Shown: positions 1 to 10,824 of the stretch, piece by piece
Position numbering within the stretch: position 1 is the first letter of the stretch
Layout: each line of letters opens with the position of its first letter
Source: Burkholderiales bacterium
Lineage (GTDB): Bacteria > Pseudomonadota > Gammaproteobacteria > Burkholderiales > Burkholderiaceae_C
Assembly (NCBI GenBank): GCA_947372465.1
Contig: CANBTT010000008.1
Coordinates: forward strand, 1-64,000
Direction of reading: 5' to 3'
Length of the DNA: 64,000 nt
Notes under the pieces: model-generated
Databases searched by the model: none
What the model saw: only the letters and a program-made list of their open reading frames with translations
What the model was told of the DNA's origin: nothing
Program-made: the position numbers and the translations under genes

Positions 1-1425
1 AAGCCAGAGCCCAAGAATGAGCCCTTGATTGCCAAGGTGGTTGAGTTGGCTGAGGGCCCCCTCAGAGCCGCTTATCAAATTCGCAACAAGCAGCAAAGAA
101 CACAAGCTTGCCGTGAAACATATGCGGCAACATTGTCTGGTTTGACTGCACAGGGTGCAGAATTTGATGCGGTAAAAGTGGAGTCCTTGCTGTTTGACAT
201 TGAAGCCAGGATTGTTCGTTCACAAATTTTGGCTGGTGAGCCTCGCATCGATGGAAGAGATACGCGCACTGTACGTCCCATTGAAATCAGAAACAGTGTG
301 TTGCCTAGAACGCATGGATCTGCATTGTTCACCCGTGGTGAAACCCAAGCTTTGGTCATTACCACGTTGGGCACTGACCGTGATGCGCAAAGGATCGATG
401 CCTTGGCCGGAGAGTTTGAAGACCGTTTCATGTTCCATTACAACATGCCTCCCTTTGCGACTGGTGAGGTTGGAAGAATGGGCAGCACCAAGCGCAGAGA
501 AATTGGCCACGGCCGCTTAGCCAAGCGTGCTTTGGCGGCTTGTTTGCCCGATAAGGTTGATTTTCCCTACACAATGCGTGTGGTGTCTGAAATCACCGAA
601 TCCAACGGTTCCTCCTCCATGGCCTCTGTTTGCGGCGGATGTTTGTCCTTGATGGACGCAGGCGTTCCCATGAAGGCTCATGTGGCCGGCATTGCGATGG
701 GTTTGATCAAAGAAGACAGTCGTTTTGCCGTTTTAACGGATATCCTGGGTGATGAAGATCATTTGGGTGACATGGACTTTAAAGTTGCTGGGACGACAAA
801 CGGGATCACTGCATTGCAAATGGACATCAAAATCCAAGGCATTACAAAAGAAATCATGCAAGTTGCATTGGCCCAGGCCAAAGAAGCACGCATGCACATT
901 TTGGGCAAAATGCAAGAGGTGATGGGTGAAGCCAAGACGGACGTTAGCAATTTCGCGCCACGCTTGTACACGATGAAGATCAACCCAGAAAAGATTCGTG
1001 ACGTGATTGGTAAAGGGGGCGCAACGATCCGTGCTTTAACGGAAGAAACTGGCACTCAGATCGATATTTCTGAAGATGGAACCATCACCATTGCTTCGAC
1101 CGATGGCGCAAAAGCTGAAGAAGCCAAGCGTCGCATTGAGCAAATTACTGCTGAGGTAGAAATCGGCAAAATTTACGAAGGCCCCGTCACCAAGATCTTG
1201 GACTTTGGTGCATTGATCAATTTGTTGCCAGGTAAAGATGGTTTGCTGCATATCAGTCAAATCAGCCATGACCGCATTGGTAAAGTCACCGATGTGTTGG
1301 CTGAGGGCCAAATTGTCAGAGTCAAAGTGCTCGAGACCGACGAAAAAGGTCGCGTCAAGTTGTCTATGAAGGCTTTGCTTGATCGCCCACAGGCATCAGA
1401 AGAAGGTTCAGAGCCTCAACACTGA
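1..1425 (+). CDS. pnp: Polyribonucleotide nucleotidyltransferase, 3' part (5' end outside window)
   Basis: The reading frame is open from base 1, so the start listed in the ORF track (a TTG at 25) is only an internal codon and the gene begins before the window. The visible part holds the second RNase PH-like core with the motif [19 protein letters not shown] domain follows at about residues 315-375 ([20 protein letters not shown]), then an S1 RNA-binding domain ([18 protein letters not shown]). This is the standard order for PNPase, a phosphate-dependent 3'-5' exoribonuclease that acts in mRNA decay. A strong terminator hairpin lies just after the stop codon. Confidence 0.97.
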   Translation, partial: KPEPKNEPLIAKVVELAEGPLRAAYQIRNKQQRTQACRETYAATLSGLTAQGAEFDAVKVESLLFDIEARIVRSQILAGEPRIDGRDTRTVRPIEIRNSVLPRTHGSALFTRGETQALVITTLGTDRDAQRIDALAGEFEDRFMFHYNMPPFATGEVGRMGSTKRREIGHGRLAKRALAACLPDKVDFPYTMRVVSEITESNGSSSMASVCGGCLSLMDAGVPMKAHVAGIAMGLIKEDSRFAVLTDILGDEDHLGDMDFKVAGTTNGITALQMDIKIQGITKEIMQVALAQAKEARMHILGKMQEVMGEAKTDVSNFAPRLYTMKINPEKIRDVIGKGGATIRALTEETGTQIDISEDGTITIASTDGAKAEEAKRRIEQITAEVEIGKIYEGPVTKILDFGALINLLPGKDGLLHISQISHDRIGKVTDVLAEGQIVRVKVLETDEKGRVKLSMKALLDRPQASEEGSEPQH

Positions 1426-1442
1426 GAGCTGTGATGCAATTC

Positions 1443-1484
1443 AAGGCGACTCCCTCTGAATCAGAGCTAGGGTCGCTTTGTTTT
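1443..1484 (+). terminator. Rho-independent terminator after pnp
   Basis: The arms AAGGCGAC and GTCGCTTT pair (one G-T wobble) around an inner near-perfect palindrome CTCTGAATCAGAG, and the hairpin is followed by TTTGTTTT. It starts 17 bases after the pnp stop and ends before the ribosome-binding site of the next gene, so it should separate pnp from the quinone oxidoreductase-tpiA-secG group. Confidence 0.75.
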
Positions 1485-1510
1485 GCAAAGCCCACAAAGA
1501 GAGTGAACCT

Positions 1511-2509
1511 ATGAAAGCCATTGAAATCTCCACCTATGGAGGACCAGAGGTCCTGCACTTGGTTGATCGTGATAAGCCAAGCCCCGCTTTTGGGGAGGCT
1601 TTGATTCGGGTCAGTGCAAGTGGTGTGAATCGTCCAGATGTCATTCAGCGCAAAGGCCATTATCCCGTGCCCCCAGGTGCATCCGATTTGCCGGGCTTGG
1701 AGGTGGCTGGTGTGGTTGAGGCCGGTGATGAAGCTGCTTTGGCCGCCAAGGGTTTGCGCATTGGGGACCGAGTTTGTGCATTGATTGCCGGAGGTGGCTA
1801 TGCGCAGTGGTGTGTAGCGCCCATTGATCAATGCTTGCCCGTCCCTAAAGGCATGAGCGATGAGCAAGCAGCAAGCTTGCCAGAAACATTTTTCACGGTG
1901 TGGAGCAATGTTTTTGATCGCGGGCAACTCAAGGCTGGTGAATGCATTTTGATCCAAGGGGGGACCAGTGGTATTGGCGTCACGGCCATTCAAATGGCCA
2001 AGGCCTTTGGTGCGCTGGTGATTGCAACGGCTGGTTCAGACGCCAAGTGTGCGGCATGCATTGAGTTGGGTGCTGACTTTGCAATCAATTACAAAACTCA
2101 TGATTTTGCCGCTGAGGTCAAGCGCCTTGGACCCAAGTCAGGCGTCAATGTGATTTTGGACATGGTTGCGGGTGACTATGTGGCCAAAGAGGTCGAGATT
2201 TTGGCCGAGGATGGTCGCTTGGTGATCATTGCCGTTCAAGGCGGCGTCGAGTCCAAACTCAACGCTGGTTTGGTGTTGAGAAAGCGTTTGACGGTCACGG
2301 GCTCAACACTTCGGCCGCGTTCGGTTGCATTCAAGGCTCAAATTGCAGAGTCTTTAAGGGCCAAAATCTGGCCTTTGCTAGAAAATGGGGTCATCAAGCC
2401 TGTTATTTTTAAGCAGTTTGATGCCCATTTGCCAGAGACTGGTGCTGCGGCCCACACTTTGATGGAATCCAATCAGCACGTTGGCAAGTTGGTCCTTTCG
2501 TGGGGATGA
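1511..2509 (+). CDS. Zinc-type NAD(P)H quinone oxidoreductase (PIG3/QOR-like)
   Basis: This 332-residue protein belongs to the medium-chain dehydrogenase/reductase family. It has the N-terminal GroES-like fold (SDLPGLEVAGVVEAGDEA) and a Rossmann dinucleotide-binding motif, IQGGTSGIGVTAIQMAKAFG. No structural zinc Cys cluster is seen, which fits the QOR/PIG3 branch that reduces quinones with NADPH. The ATG at 1511 is chosen over the upstream TTG because AAGAGAG precedes it and the family starts with MKAIEIS-like sequence. It ends 10 bases before tpiA and is probably co-transcribed with it. The exact substrate is unknown. Confidence 0.88.
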   Translation: MKAIEISTYGGPEVLHLVDRDKPSPAFGEALIRVSASGVNRPDVIQRKGHYPVPPGASDLPGLEVAGVVEAGDEAALAAKGLRIGDRVCALIAGGGYAQWCVAPIDQCLPVPKGMSDEQAASLPETFFTVWSNVFDRGQLKAGECILIQGGTSGIGVTAIQMAKAFGALVIATAGSDAKCAACIELGADFAINYKTHDFAAEVKRLGPKSGVNVILDMVAGDYVAKEVEILAEDGRLVIIAVQGGVESKLNAGLVLRKRLTVTGSTLRPRSVAFKAQIAESLRAKIWPLLENGVIKPVIFKQFDAHLPETGAAAHTLMESNQHVGKLVLSWG

Positions 2510-2519
2510 GGCAAAAAAA

Positions 2520-3278
2520 ATGCGTAAAAAATTAATTGCTGGTAATTGGAAAATGAATGGTTCCCAGTCCTTTAATTCGGACTGGGTCAAGGTCATTCAA
2601 GGGGCTTTGTCTGATTTGGGGATGAAGCACCTTCCTGATACGATGGTGTGTGTACCGTCCCCTTATTTGTCACAAATGGGTGCATTGCTTCAAAGCTGTC
2701 CCATAGCACTTGGCGCGCAAGATGTCAGTGCGCATCCAAAGGGTGCCTACACAGGCGAGGTTTCTTTGAGCATGTTGGAGGACTTGGGCGCTGAGGGGGT
2801 GATCATTGGTCACTCTGAGAGGCGAGCGTACCATTTTGAGAGCGATTTGACGGTGGCTCAAAAGGTCAAGGCGACCATGGCCACAAAGATAACGCCCATT
2901 GTTTGCTTTGGGGAGACCCAAGAGCAAAGACAGTCAGGGCAAACCCAGTCGGTCATCGCGGCGCAATTGAAGGCTGTGACGGATGTGTTGGCGCCTGATT
3001 TTGATCGATTGGTGATTGCATATGAGCCCGTCTGGGCCATTGGCACAGGGTTGACCGCTACGCCAGAGCAGGCGCAGGAAGTCCACGCATTCATTCGAGC
3101 TCAATTGAGTGCCAAAACGTGCCATGCCAATGCCTTAAAAATACTTTATGGCGGCAGCATGAATGCCCAAAATGCAGCGGCCCTCTTAAGCTTGCCCGAT
3201 GTCGATGGAGGCTTGATTGGAGGGGCTTCTTTGGTCGCGCAGGATTTTGTGAAGATCATCGCCAGTGCTGGCGTTTGA
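2520..3278 (+). CDS. tpiA: Triosephosphate isomerase
   Basis: The 252-residue product interconverts dihydroxyacetone phosphate and glyceraldehyde 3-phosphate in glycolysis. Visible landmarks are AGNWKMNG at the N-terminus with the substrate-binding Asn and Lys, the electrophilic His in GHSERR (about residue 98), the catalytic Glu in AYEPVWAIGTG (about residue 169), and the phosphate-binding GGSM and GGAS loops near the C-terminus. The ATG at 2520 lies behind GGGGATGAGG, which overlaps the end of the upstream gene. The longer ORF in the track starts inside the upstream gene and is rejected. The length is normal for the family. Confidence 0.98.
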   Translation: MRKKLIAGNWKMNGSQSFNSDWVKVIQGALSDLGMKHLPDTMVCVPSPYLSQMGALLQSCPIALGAQDVSAHPKGAYTGEVSLSMLEDLGAEGVIIGHSERRAYHFESDLTVAQKVKATMATKITPIVCFGETQEQRQSGQTQSVIAAQLKAVTDVLAPDFDRLVIAYEPVWAIGTGLTATPEQAQEVHAFIRAQLSAKTCHANALKILYGGSMNAQNAAALLSLPDVDGGLIGGASLVAQDFVKIIASAGV

Positions 3279-3338
3279 TTTGACGGTGTATTGAAGAGAA
3301 TTAGAGATTAACAAGAGAAATTACGGAGTAACGACAAG

Positions 3339-3797
3339 ATGGCAATGTTCACAAATATCATATTATTGGTTCAAGTTCTTTCAGCCTTGGCCATGATAGG
3401 CTTGATACTCATTCAACACGGTAAAGGCGCTGACATGGGGGCCGCTTTTGGTTCAGGCAGCTCAGGCAGCTTGTTTGGCGCAACGGGAGGTGCCAACTTC
3501 CTGTCCAGAAGCACGGCCGTTTTGGCGGCCGTTTTCTTTGTTGCCACTTTGGCCTTGGCTTATCTGGGTGGCGCTAAAAAGGATGCTCCTTCTGGCAGTG
3601 TCTTGGAGAGCGTTCAAATTCAAAATGCGCCTGCTGATAAGTCTTCTGCTGCGGTGAATCAAATTCCTGGCGCCAATGAGCCAGTTAAATCCAGTGCGGG
3701 CTCTCAATCAGATGCATCCGTTCCGTCAATGCCTGTGAGCAAAACAACAGCGGGTGAAAAAGTGCCTTCCTCGGGCAATTCAAGCGCCACCAAGTGA
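3339..3797 (+). CDS. secG: Preprotein translocase subunit SecG
   Basis: The 152-residue product is the small SecG partner of the SecYEG channel in the inner membrane. Two hydrophobic helices are visible (about residues 5-24 and 56-75), separated by a Gly/Ser-rich stretch with GKGADMGAAFGSGSSGSLFG, the usual SecG signature. The C-terminal half is a Ser/Ala/Lys-rich tail without recognisable domain, common in beta-proteobacterial SecG. GGAG precedes the ATG. It sits between tpiA and tRNA-Leu, the usual arrangement in this order. Confidence 0.95.
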   Translation: MAMFTNIILLVQVLSALAMIGLILIQHGKGADMGAAFGSGSSGSLFGATGGANFLSRSTAVLAAVFFVATLALAYLGGAKKDAPSGSVLESVQIQNAPADKSSAAVNQIPGANEPVKSSAGSQSDASVPSMPVSKTTAGEKVPSSGNSSATK

Positions 3798-3819
3798 TTG
3801 GAAAAAATATCTAAAAAAC

Positions 3820-3842
3820 CAATATTTGGGTTACGAATATTG
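3820..3842 (+). terminator. Possible weak AT-rich hairpin after secG
   Basis: CAATATT and AATATTG form a 7-bp inverted repeat with a 9-base loop 22 bases after the secG stop, followed by TGTTTTC. The stem is AT-rich and the T tract is interrupted, so it may be only a weak terminator or a processing site before the tRNA. Confidence 0.3.
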
Positions 3843-3919
3843 TGTTTTCGAGGTAAACTCATAGGCTGACTTGAACGACCTTCTTCCTCTTGGTTTTGTA
3901 AAGTTTTTGAATTTATTTG

Positions 3920-4004
3920 GCCGTCGTGGTGAAATTGGTAGACACGCTATCTTGAGGGGGTAGTGGCGAAAGCTGTGCGAGTTCGAGTCTCGCCGACGGC
4001 ACCA
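3920..4004 (+). tRNA. tRNA-Leu (anticodon GAG)
   Basis: The acceptor stem GCCGTCG pairs with CGACGGC, followed by the encoded ACCA end. The anticodon stem is CTATC/GGTAG around the loop TTGAGGG, which puts GAG at the anticodon and reads CUC/CUU leucine codons. A long variable arm (TGGCGAAAGCTG) shows a class II tRNA. The T arm is GCGAGTTCGAGTCTCGC. The total of 85 bases is normal for tRNA-Leu. It lies between secG and nuoA, and no convincing terminator separates it from nuoA. Confidence 0.97.
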
Positions 4005-4083
4005 AATGAAGTGCTTGTAACCCTGGTGTCAACCAGTTCGTGCACACTACAGGTTGATCAAGCAGTCATAATTCGAGATTGAG

Positions 4084-4443
4084 ATGAACCTTTACTCTTA
4101 CTTGCCGGTTTTACTGTTCATTCTTGTTGGCCTCGCTGTAGGCGTGGTTCCACAGCTACTTGGTTATCTCTTGGGTCCAAAGCGACCCTATGCTTCCAAA
4201 AATTCTCCCTACGAATGTGGCTTTGAGGCGTTTGAAGATGCCCGCATGAAGTTTGATGTTCGCTACTATTTGGTGGCGATTTTGTTCATTCTTTTTGATT
4301 TGGAAATTGCATTTCTTTTCCCCTGGGCTGTTTCATTAAAGCAAATTGGTGCTGTTGGCTTTTGGGCCATGATGGTCTTCTTGGGTATTTTGGTGGTTGG
4401 CTTTGCCTATGAGTGGAAAAAAGGCGCACTCGACTGGGAATAA
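4084..4443 (+). CDS. nuoA: NADH-quinone oxidoreductase subunit A
   Basis: The 119-residue product is a small membrane subunit of complex I with three predicted transmembrane helices. The loop motif [20 protein letters not shown] between helices 1 and 2 is characteristic of NuoA/ND3, including the conserved Cys. The next region, [18 protein letters not shown], is the second helix. It is the first gene of the complete nuo operon. The start codon lies 79 bases after the tRNA-Leu, so the operon may be transcribed partly from upstream. Four bases separate it from nuoB. Confidence 0.98.
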   Translation: MNLYSYLPVLLFILVGLAVGVVPQLLGYLLGPKRPYASKNSPYECGFEAFEDARMKFDVRYYLVAILFILFDLEIAFLFPWAVSLKQIGAVGFWAMMVFLGILVVGFAYEWKKGALDWE

Positions 4444-4447
4444 AAAC

Positions 4448-4924
4448 ATGTCTATGGATGGCGTAATCAAAGAGGGATTTATCACAACGTCAGTTGACTC
4501 GGTTGTCAACTGGGCCAAGACGGGGTCTTTGTGGCCCATGACGTTTGGTTTGGCGTGTTGTGCTGTTGAGATGATGCACGCGGGCGCTGCCCGTTACGAT
4601 ATTGATCGTTTTGGCATGCTTTTTCGTCCAAGCCCTAGACAATCTGATTTGATGATTGTTGCAGGAACTTTGTGCAACAAAATGGCGCCCGCATTGAGAA
4701 AGGTTTATGACCAAATGTCAGAGCCTCGCTGGGTGCTCTCTATGGGTTCATGTGCCAATGGAGGTGGGTACTATCACTACAGTTACTCCGTTGTGCGTGG
4801 CTGCGACAGAATCGTGCCCGTGGATGTGTATGTTCCAGGTTGCCCTCCCACGGCTGAGGCGCTCTTATACGGTGTGCTTCAGTTGCAAACAAAAATCCGA
4901 CGTGAAAATACAATTGCTAGATGA
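4448..4924 (+). CDS. nuoB: NADH-quinone oxidoreductase subunit B
   Basis: The 158-residue product carries iron-sulfur cluster N2 at the junction of the peripheral and membrane arms, next to the quinone site. The ligand motifs are visible: [11 protein letters not shown] with the paired Cys, [20 protein letters not shown], and [14 protein letters not shown]. The ATG at 4448 ([11 protein letters not shown]) is used instead of the longer ORF because that extension runs back into nuoA. It is the second gene of the operon. Confidence 0.98.
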   Translation: MSMDGVIKEGFITTSVDSVVNWAKTGSLWPMTFGLACCAVEMMHAGAARYDIDRFGMLFRPSPRQSDLMIVAGTLCNKMAPALRKVYDQMSEPRWVLSMGSCANGGGYYHYSYSVVRGCDRIVPVDVYVPGCPPTAEALLYGVLQLQTKIRRENTIAR

Positions 4925-4942
4925 GTCAAAGGTAAATCTCCC

Positions 4943-5551
4943 ATGAGCTCACCCAATCAACAACTTTGTGCCTCGATCACTCAAATTTTTGGTGATCAAG
5001 TGCAAGATATCCGTTACGCGCTTGGCGAGGTGACTTTGACTGTCAAGGCGCAGGACTATTTGCAAGTTGCGCAAACGTTGAAGACCCATCCAGAATTGGC
5101 CTTTGAGCAACTGCTGGATTTGTGTGGTGTTGATTATTCAGACTACAAGCAAGGTCAAGAGAGTGCTTTTTCTGCTGGCCCTAGGTTTGCAGCTGTATTG
5201 CATCTTTTGTCAATTGTGCACAACTGGCGCATTCGTTTGAGGGTGTTTGCTCCTGACGATGAGATGCCGATTTTGCCTTCGGTTTGTACCGTTTGGTCAT
5301 CGGTCAATTGGTTTGAGCGAGAAGCGTTTGATCTTTATGGTTTGATCTTTGAGGGGCATGAAGACTTGCGCCGCATTTTGACCGATTACGGCTTCATCGG
5401 GCACCCCTTTAGAAAAGATTTTCCACTGTCAGGTCATGTTGAGATGCGGTATGACTCAGAGCAGTCAAGGGTGGTTTATCAAGCCGTCACAATTGAGCCC
5501 CGCGAGAATACGCCTCGTATTATTCGTGAAGAGCATTACGGTGGTTTGTGA
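4943..5551 (+). CDS. nuoC: NADH-quinone oxidoreductase subunit C
   Basis: The 202-residue product is the 30-kDa peripheral-arm subunit. The signature segment [20 protein letters not shown] and the C-terminal [13 protein letters not shown] with the ending EEHYGG match the family. In this genome nuoC is separate from nuoD, as in other beta-proteobacteria and mitochondria, and not fused as in E. coli. The start ATG follows AAAGGT. The stop codon lies 12 bases before nuoD. Confidence 0.97.
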   Translation: MSSPNQQLCASITQIFGDQVQDIRYALGEVTLTVKAQDYLQVAQTLKTHPELAFEQLLDLCGVDYSDYKQGQESAFSAGPRFAAVLHLLSIVHNWRIRLRVFAPDDEMPILPSVCTVWSSVNWFEREAFDLYGLIFEGHEDLRRILTDYGFIGHPFRKDFPLSGHVEMRYDSEQSRVVYQAVTIEPRENTPRIIREEHYGGL

Positions 5552-5563
5552 TAAGAGAAAAAA

Positions 5564-6817
5564 ATGGCCGAAATTAAAAATTACACACTTAACTTAGGAC
5601 CGCAGCATCCAGCTGCCCATGGTGTTCTTCGTTTGGTGCTGGAGCTTGACGGTGAGGTGGTCCAGCGCGCTGACCCGCACATTGGTTTGTTGCACCGTGC
5701 CACTGAAAAATTGGCTGAGAGCAAAACCTACATTCAATCGCTCCCCTACATGGATCGTTTGGATTATGTCTCAATGATGAGCAATGAGCATGCTTATTGC
5801 CTGGCCATCGAGCGCATGTTGGGTCTTGAGGTGCCTGTGCGCGCGCAATACATTCGTGTGATGTTTGCTGAGATCACGCGACTGTTGAATCATTTGTTGT
5901 GGTTGGGTTGCCATGGTTTTGACTGTGGTGCGATGAATATTTTGATTTATTGCTTCAGAGAACGTGAAGACCTCTTTGACATGTATGAGGCCGTCTCTGG
6001 TGCCCGAATGCATGCGGCCTATTTTAGGCCTGGTGGTGTTTATAGAGACTTGCCAGCCGAGATGCCTCAGTACAAAGTCAGCAAAATCAAAAATGCCAAA
6101 ACCATTGCTCGGATGAATGAAAACAGGCAGGGCTCTTTGCTCGATTTCATTGAAGATTTCACCAAGCGCTTTCCTAAATTGGTCGATGAGTATGAGACGC
6201 TGCTGACGGACAACAGAATTTGGAAGCAGAGAACGGTTGGCGTTGGCGTCGTGACGCCAGAGCGGGCTAAAAATTTGGGTTTTACTGGGGCCATGCTCCG
6301 GGGCTCGGGCATTGCTTGGGATTTGAGAAAGCACCAGCCCTACGATGTTTATGGGCAGTTGGATTTCGATATCCCAGTGGGGAAAACTGGCGATTGTTAT
6401 GACCGTTATTTGGTTCGTGTTGAAGAAATGCGTCAATCCAACAAAATCATTCAGCAATGTATTCAGTGGCTCAAGCACAACCCAGGTCCAGTCATCACGG
6501 ATAACCACAAAGTTGCGCCTCCAAGTCGCGTGGCGATGAAGTCGAGCATGGAAGAGTTGATTCATCACTTCAAACTCTTCACCGAGGGCTTTCATGTGCC
6601 CGAGGGTGAGGCCTATGCGGCAGTCGAGCATCCCAAGGGAGAGTTTGGTATTTATTTGATCAGTGATGGAGCCAACAAGCCTTATCGTCTGAAAATTCGT
6701 GCGCCTGGTTTTGCGCACTTGGCGGCCATGGATGAGATGGCTCGCGGGCACATGATTGCTGATGCTGTTGCAATCATCGGCACGATGGACATTGTTTTTG
6801 GAGAGATTGATCGATGA
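5564..6817 (+). CDS. nuoD: NADH-quinone oxidoreductase subunit D
   Basis: The 417-residue 49-kDa subunit forms the quinone pocket together with NuoB. The N-terminal [20 protein letters not shown] and [14 protein letters not shown] are the family hallmarks, with conserved quinone-pocket His residues. GEIDR at the C-terminus is the usual ending. The stop overlaps the ATG of nuoE by four bases, pointing to coupled translation. The long minus-strand ORF (5771..6826) is an antisense shadow. Confidence 0.98.
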   Translation: MAEIKNYTLNLGPQHPAAHGVLRLVLELDGEVVQRADPHIGLLHRATEKLAESKTYIQSLPYMDRLDYVSMMSNEHAYCLAIERMLGLEVPVRAQYIRVMFAEITRLLNHLLWLGCHGFDCGAMNILIYCFREREDLFDMYEAVSGARMHAAYFRPGGVYRDLPAEMPQYKVSKIKNAKTIARMNENRQGSLLDFIEDFTKRFPKLVDEYETLLTDNRIWKQRTVGVGVVTPERAKNLGFTGAMLRGSGIAWDLRKHQPYDVYGQLDFDIPVGKTGDCYDRYLVRVEEMRQSNKIIQQCIQWLKHNPGPVITDNHKVAPPSRVAMKSSMEELIHHFKLFTEGFHVPEGEAYAAVEHPKGEFGIYLISDGANKPYRLKIRAPGFAHLAAMDEMARGHMIADAVAIIGTMDIVFGEIDR

Positions 6818-7326
6818 GTTCATCACATGACAAAACCGTGTTCAGCGCAGAGTTGATGGCCGCCTTTGACCGCGAGACGGCCAAATATCCCGCTGAGCAG
6901 AGGCAATCTGCCGTGATGGCCTGTCTTGCCCATGTTCAGCAAGCCTTCGGTTACGTGAGTCCACAAAGTGAGTCTGCTTTGGCGGATTATTTGCGCATGC
7001 CTGCCATTGCAGTGCATGAGGTCACGACCTTTTACAACATGTACAACCAAGAGCCCGTTGGTCGTTTCAAAATCAATGTATGTACCAATTTGCCTTGTCA
7101 ATTAAGAGGGGGTCTTGAGGCGCTCAATCGCATTTGTAAAAAGTTATCCATTGAGCCGGGTCAGACGAGCAAGGATGGTCTGATCACAGTGCAAGCCGCT
7201 GAGTGCATGGGTGCCTGTGCGGATGCACCTGTTTTGTTGGTCAATGATGTGAACATGTGTAGCTTCATGGAGAGCGAAAAAATTGATCGACTCCTAGAAG
7301 GTTTAAAACAAGAGGCCCACTCATGA
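6814..7326 (+). CDS. nuoE: NADH-quinone oxidoreductase subunit E
   Basis: The 170-residue 24-kDa subunit of the NADH-oxidising module has a thioredoxin-like fold and binds the [2Fe-2S] cluster N1a. Its ligands are visible as [11 protein letters not shown] and [12 protein letters not shown], the standard C-x4-C and C-x3-C pairs. The N-terminal region has the helical [21 protein letters not shown] segment. The ATG overlaps the nuoD stop and the TGA overlaps the nuoF ATG, four bases in each case. Confidence 0.97.
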   Translation: MSSSHDKTVFSAELMAAFDRETAKYPAEQRQSAVMACLAHVQQAFGYVSPQSESALADYLRMPAIAVHEVTTFYNMYNQEPVGRFKINVCTNLPCQLRGGLEALNRICKKLSIEPGQTSKDGLITVQAAECMGACADAPVLLVNDVNMCSFMESEKIDRLLEGLKQEAHS

Positions 7327-8675
7327 GTTTGGAGTCGTTGCTCAAATCGTTTCAGGCCACAGGCACTGAGACTTGTTTTCATGATCGACACATCAACCCG
7401 CAAATTTATGCGGGTTTGAATGGTCAAAATTGGTCCCTCAAAGACTACGAGGCCCGTGGAGGTTACCAGGCTTTAAGGCAAATTTTGGGAATGGATGGCG
7501 CTGAGCCCATGACGCAAGATCAGGTCATTGCAACGGTCAAGGAGTCTGGTTTAAGAGGGCGTGGGGGCGCAGGCTTCCCAACGGGCCTGAAGTGGAGCTT
7601 TATGCCACGTCAGTTCCCTGGACAAAAATACTTGGTTTGTAACTCCGATGAGGGGGAGCCTGGGACGTGCAAGGACAGGGATATTCTTGAGTTCAATCCG
7701 CATATCGTGATTGAGGGAATGGCCATTGCGGCTTATGCCATGGGCATCACGGTGGGTTACAACTACATTCATGGCGAGATTTTCCAGTCTTATGAGCGTT
7801 TTGAAGCTGCGCTCGAAGAGGCCAGAGCGGCCGGTTATTTAGGACAACACATTTTGGGCAGCAACTTTTCTTTTCAGTTGCATGCTGCTCATGGCTTTGG
7901 CGCTTACATCTGCGGTGAAGAGACGGCTTTGTTGGAGTCTTTGGAGGGCAAAAAGGGTCAACCCCGCTTCAAACCCCCGTTTCCCGCGAGTTTTGGTCTG
8001 TACGGAAAGCCTACAACCATCAACAACACGGAGACCTTTGCGGCAGTGCCTTGGATCATTCGAAATGGCGGTGCGGCTTATTTGGCCTGTGGAAAGCCCA
8101 ACAATGGCGGCACGAAGATTTTTTCAGTGAGTGGTGATGTCGAGCGTCCAGGTAATTACGAAATTCCCATGGGGACGCCTTTTGCCAAGTTGCTCGAGCT
8201 CGCCGGTGGTGTGAAGGGCGGGCGGGCTTTGAAAGCGGTGATCCCTGGCGGATCGTCTGCGCCTGTTTTGCCCGCCTCGGTCGCTATGGAGATCACCATG
8301 GACTACGACTCCATTGCCAAAGCAGGTTCGATGCTTGGATCAGGTGCGGTGATTGTCATGGATGAGACCCGTTGCATGGTTAAAAGTTTGCAGCGTTTGA
8401 GTTATTTTTACATGCACGAGTCATGTGGTCAGTGCACGCCATGCCGTGAAGGCACGGGTTGGCTTTGGAGAGTGGTCGACCGCATTGAAAATGGTCAAGG
8501 TCGACAAACTGATTTGGACATGTTGGACAGTGTGGCTGAGAACATCATGGGGCGAACCATTTGCGCTTTGGGTGATGCTGCAGCAATGCCTGTGAGGGGC
8601 ATGCTCAAACATTTTCGTGCTGAGTTTGAACACCACATCGCGCACAAGTGTTGTGCGGTTGACTCCACCGTATAA
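7323..8675 (+). CDS. nuoF: NADH-quinone oxidoreductase subunit F
   Basis: The 450-residue 51-kDa subunit oxidises NADH with FMN and carries cluster N3. The NADH/FMN loop [16 protein letters not shown] lies near residue 75, and [15 protein letters not shown] is in the FMN-binding region. The [4Fe-4S] ligands appear as [15 protein letters not shown] with the distal Cys in [13 protein letters not shown]. The ATG overlaps nuoE. The gene is of normal length with no unusual features. Confidence 0.98.
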   Translation: MSLESLLKSFQATGTETCFHDRHINPQIYAGLNGQNWSLKDYEARGGYQALRQILGMDGAEPMTQDQVIATVKESGLRGRGGAGFPTGLKWSFMPRQFPGQKYLVCNSDEGEPGTCKDRDILEFNPHIVIEGMAIAAYAMGITVGYNYIHGEIFQSYERFEAALEEARAAGYLGQHILGSNFSFQLHAAHGFGAYICGEETALLESLEGKKGQPRFKPPFPASFGLYGKPTTINNTETFAAVPWIIRNGGAAYLACGKPNNGGTKIFSVSGDVERPGNYEIPMGTPFAKLLELAGGVKGGRALKAVIPGGSSAPVLPASVAMEITMDYDSIAKAGSMLGSGAVIVMDETRCMVKSLQRLSYFYMHESCGQCTPCREGTGWLWRVVDRIENGQGRQTDLDMLDSVAENIMGRTICALGDAAAMPVRGMLKHFRAEFEHHIAHKCCAVDSTV

Positions 8676-8690
8676 GGCAAAAAGTAAATC

Positions 8691-10820
8691 ATGGTTGAAA
8701 TTGAACTTGACGGCAAAAAAATTGAAGTGCTAGAAGGCAGCATGGTGATGCATGCTGCTGAAAAAGCGGGCACCTTCATTCCTCATTTTTGTTACCACAA
8801 GAAGTTAAGCATTGCAGCGAATTGCCGCATGTGTTTGGTTGATGTTGAAAAAGCACCCAAGCCCATGCCTGCCTGTGCGACACCTGTTACGCAGGGCATG
8901 GTTGTTAAAACTCAGTCAGACAAGGCCTCAAAGGCTCAAAAATCTGTCATGGAATTTTTGTTGATCAACCACCCCTTGGATTGCCCCATTTGTGACCAAG
9001 GTGGGGAGTGTCAGCTTCAGGATTTGGCTGTTGGCTACGGTGGTTCTGCCTCCAGATACCAAGAAGAAAAACGTGTGGTTTTTCATAAAGATGTTGGCCC
9101 TTTGATCAGCATGCAAGAGATGAGTCGTTGCATTCATTGCACGAGATGTGTGCGTTTTGGTCAAGAGATTGCTGGTGTGATGGAGTTGGGCATGACGCAC
9201 CGTGGAGAGCACTCTGAAATTGAGAGCTTTGTTGGAACAACGGTCGACTCGGAGTTGTCGGGCAACATGATAGACATCTGTCCCGTAGGCGCCTTGACCA
9301 GCAAACCCTTCCGATATCAAGCAAGGACTTGGGAGTTGAGCCGTCGCAAGTCGATCAGTCCGCACGATTCAACGGGTGCGAATTTGATCATGCAAGTTAA
9401 AAACCACCAAGTTTTGAGGGTGGTTCCTTTAGAGAATGAGGCCATCAACGAGTGTTGGATTGCTGACAGGGATCGCTTCTCTTATGAGGCCTTGAGCAGT
9501 GCCGATCGTTTAAAGACCCCAATGATCAAGCAAGCTGGTGTTTGGAGTGAAGTGGATTGGCAAACCGCCTTGAACTTCATTGCCCATGGCTTGAAAGACA
9601 TCAAAGCCAGTCATGGTGCTCAGTCCATTGGGACATTGATCGGTCCTTCAAGCACACTTGAAGAGTTGTACTTGGCAAGTGAGCTCACCCGAGCTTTTGG
9701 CAGTCAAAATGTGGACTCAAGACTCAGAGCGGCTGATTTCACCCATGAGGGCCATGTGCACTGGTTGGGGACATCGATTGCGTCTTTGTCTCAGATGCAG
9801 CGCGTCTTGGTCATTGGATCCAATATTCGAAAAGATCAGCCTTTATTGGCTCAGCGCATTCGTCAAGCCAGCAAGCTTGGAGCGAAGGTGTTGAGCATCA
9901 ACAATTTTGCGCCTGATTGGGCCATGAATGTGCATGAGGCAGCGAGCGTGCCCAGCAAGGATTGGGGTCAAGCGCTTGCCGTTCTATGTATAGAGATCGC
10001 AAAACTAACGCAAGCAACTCTTCCCAATGAGCTCAAGGATTTCGTAAGTTCGCAAGACAACCCTTCGATGTCCAATATTGCAGCTTCATTGACAGACGTT
10101 CAAGGCAATAAATGTATTTTGCTTGGCAATGCTTTTGCGCATCACCCCAATGCCAGCGCCTTGTTGTCGATGATCAACTGGATTGCACAAGTGACAGGGT
10201 GCAGCTTTGGTTTCCTTGGAGAGAGTGCCAACACGGTGGGCGCTCAGTACGCTGGTGCCAGACCCGCTTTGAATTCGACTGGCCTTAACACACAAAAAAT
10301 GTTGACGCCAGGTGCCTTAAAGGCGGCTGTGCTCATCAATCTGGAGCCCGAGTTTGATTGTGCCAACCCGGTACAAGCTGTGAATGCATTGACCCAAATG
10401 GATTTGGTGATTAGCCTTTCGCCCTTCAAGACCAATTTAGAGTTCAGTGATGTGCTTTTGCCCATTGCGCCTTTTAGTGAAACACCTGGTACCTTTGTCA
10501 ACACTGAAGGGGTCTCACAAACCTTCCACGCTGTGGTCAGGCCTCTGGCTGATACAAGACCGGCTTGGAAGGTCTTGCGTGTTTTGGCCAATGTGCTGGA
10601 TGTGCCCGGTTTTGAGTTTGAGAGCATTGAGGACTTGAGGTTGAAAATGCAAGCCAATTTGCCCCCCATCAGCAGCGTTTTATCCAACCAGAGCCAAGCT
10701 GTGATTGATTTGACCGCCAGTGAGGTGGCGCCTTGTGTGAGTGCCAGTTATCAGCTCGATGGCTTGGTCCGCAGATCTTCATCTTTGCAGTTGACTGCAG
10801 ATGCCAGGATGGGGAGATAA
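8691..10820 (+). CDS. nuoG: NADH-quinone oxidoreductase subunit G
   Basis: The 709-residue 75-kDa subunit carries several iron-sulfur clusters. The N-terminal 2Fe-2S ferredoxin domain shows [18 protein letters not shown]. The His-Cys3 motif follows as [18 protein letters not shown], then [16 protein letters not shown] and [14 protein letters not shown] for the remaining cluster. The rest is a molybdopterin-oxidoreductase-like domain. The protein is of the shorter mitochondrial/Paracoccus length class, not the longer E. coli form. The stop TAA is four bases before the nuoH ATG. Confidence 0.97.
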   Translation: MVEIELDGKKIEVLEGSMVMHAAEKAGTFIPHFCYHKKLSIAANCRMCLVDVEKAPKPMPACATPVTQGMVVKTQSDKASKAQKSVMEFLLINHPLDCPICDQGGECQLQDLAVGYGGSASRYQEEKRVVFHKDVGPLISMQEMSRCIHCTRCVRFGQEIAGVMELGMTHRGEHSEIESFVGTTVDSELSGNMIDICPVGALTSKPFRYQARTWELSRRKSISPHDSTGANLIMQVKNHQVLRVVPLENEAINECWIADRDRFSYEALSSADRLKTPMIKQAGVWSEVDWQTALNFIAHGLKDIKASHGAQSIGTLIGPSSTLEELYLASELTRAFGSQNVDSRLRAADFTHEGHVHWLGTSIASLSQMQRVLVIGSNIRKDQPLLAQRIRQASKLGAKVLSINNFAPDWAMNVHEAASVPSKDWGQALAVLCIEIAKLTQATLPNELKDFVSSQDNPSMSNIAASLTDVQGNKCILLGNAFAHHPNASALLSMINWIAQVTGCSFGFLGESANTVGAQYAGARPALNSTGLNTQKMLTPGALKAAVLINLEPEFDCANPVQAVNALTQMDLVISLSPFKTNLEFSDVLLPIAPFSETPGTFVNTEGVSQTFHAVVRPLADTRPAWKVLRVLANVLDVPGFEFESIEDLRLKMQANLPPISSVLSNQSQAVIDLTASEVAPCVSASYQLDGLVRRSSSLQLTADARMGR

Positions 10821-10824
10821 GCAC

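Noticed and set aside
4024-4037. CTGGTGTCAACCAG hairpin after the tRNA
   Set aside because: A 5-bp stem with no T tract is not a convincing terminator.
5771-6826. Minus-strand ORF of 351 codons opposite nuoD
   Set aside because: It lies fully antisense to nuoD, shows no domain, and is explained by codon bias of the nuoD frame.
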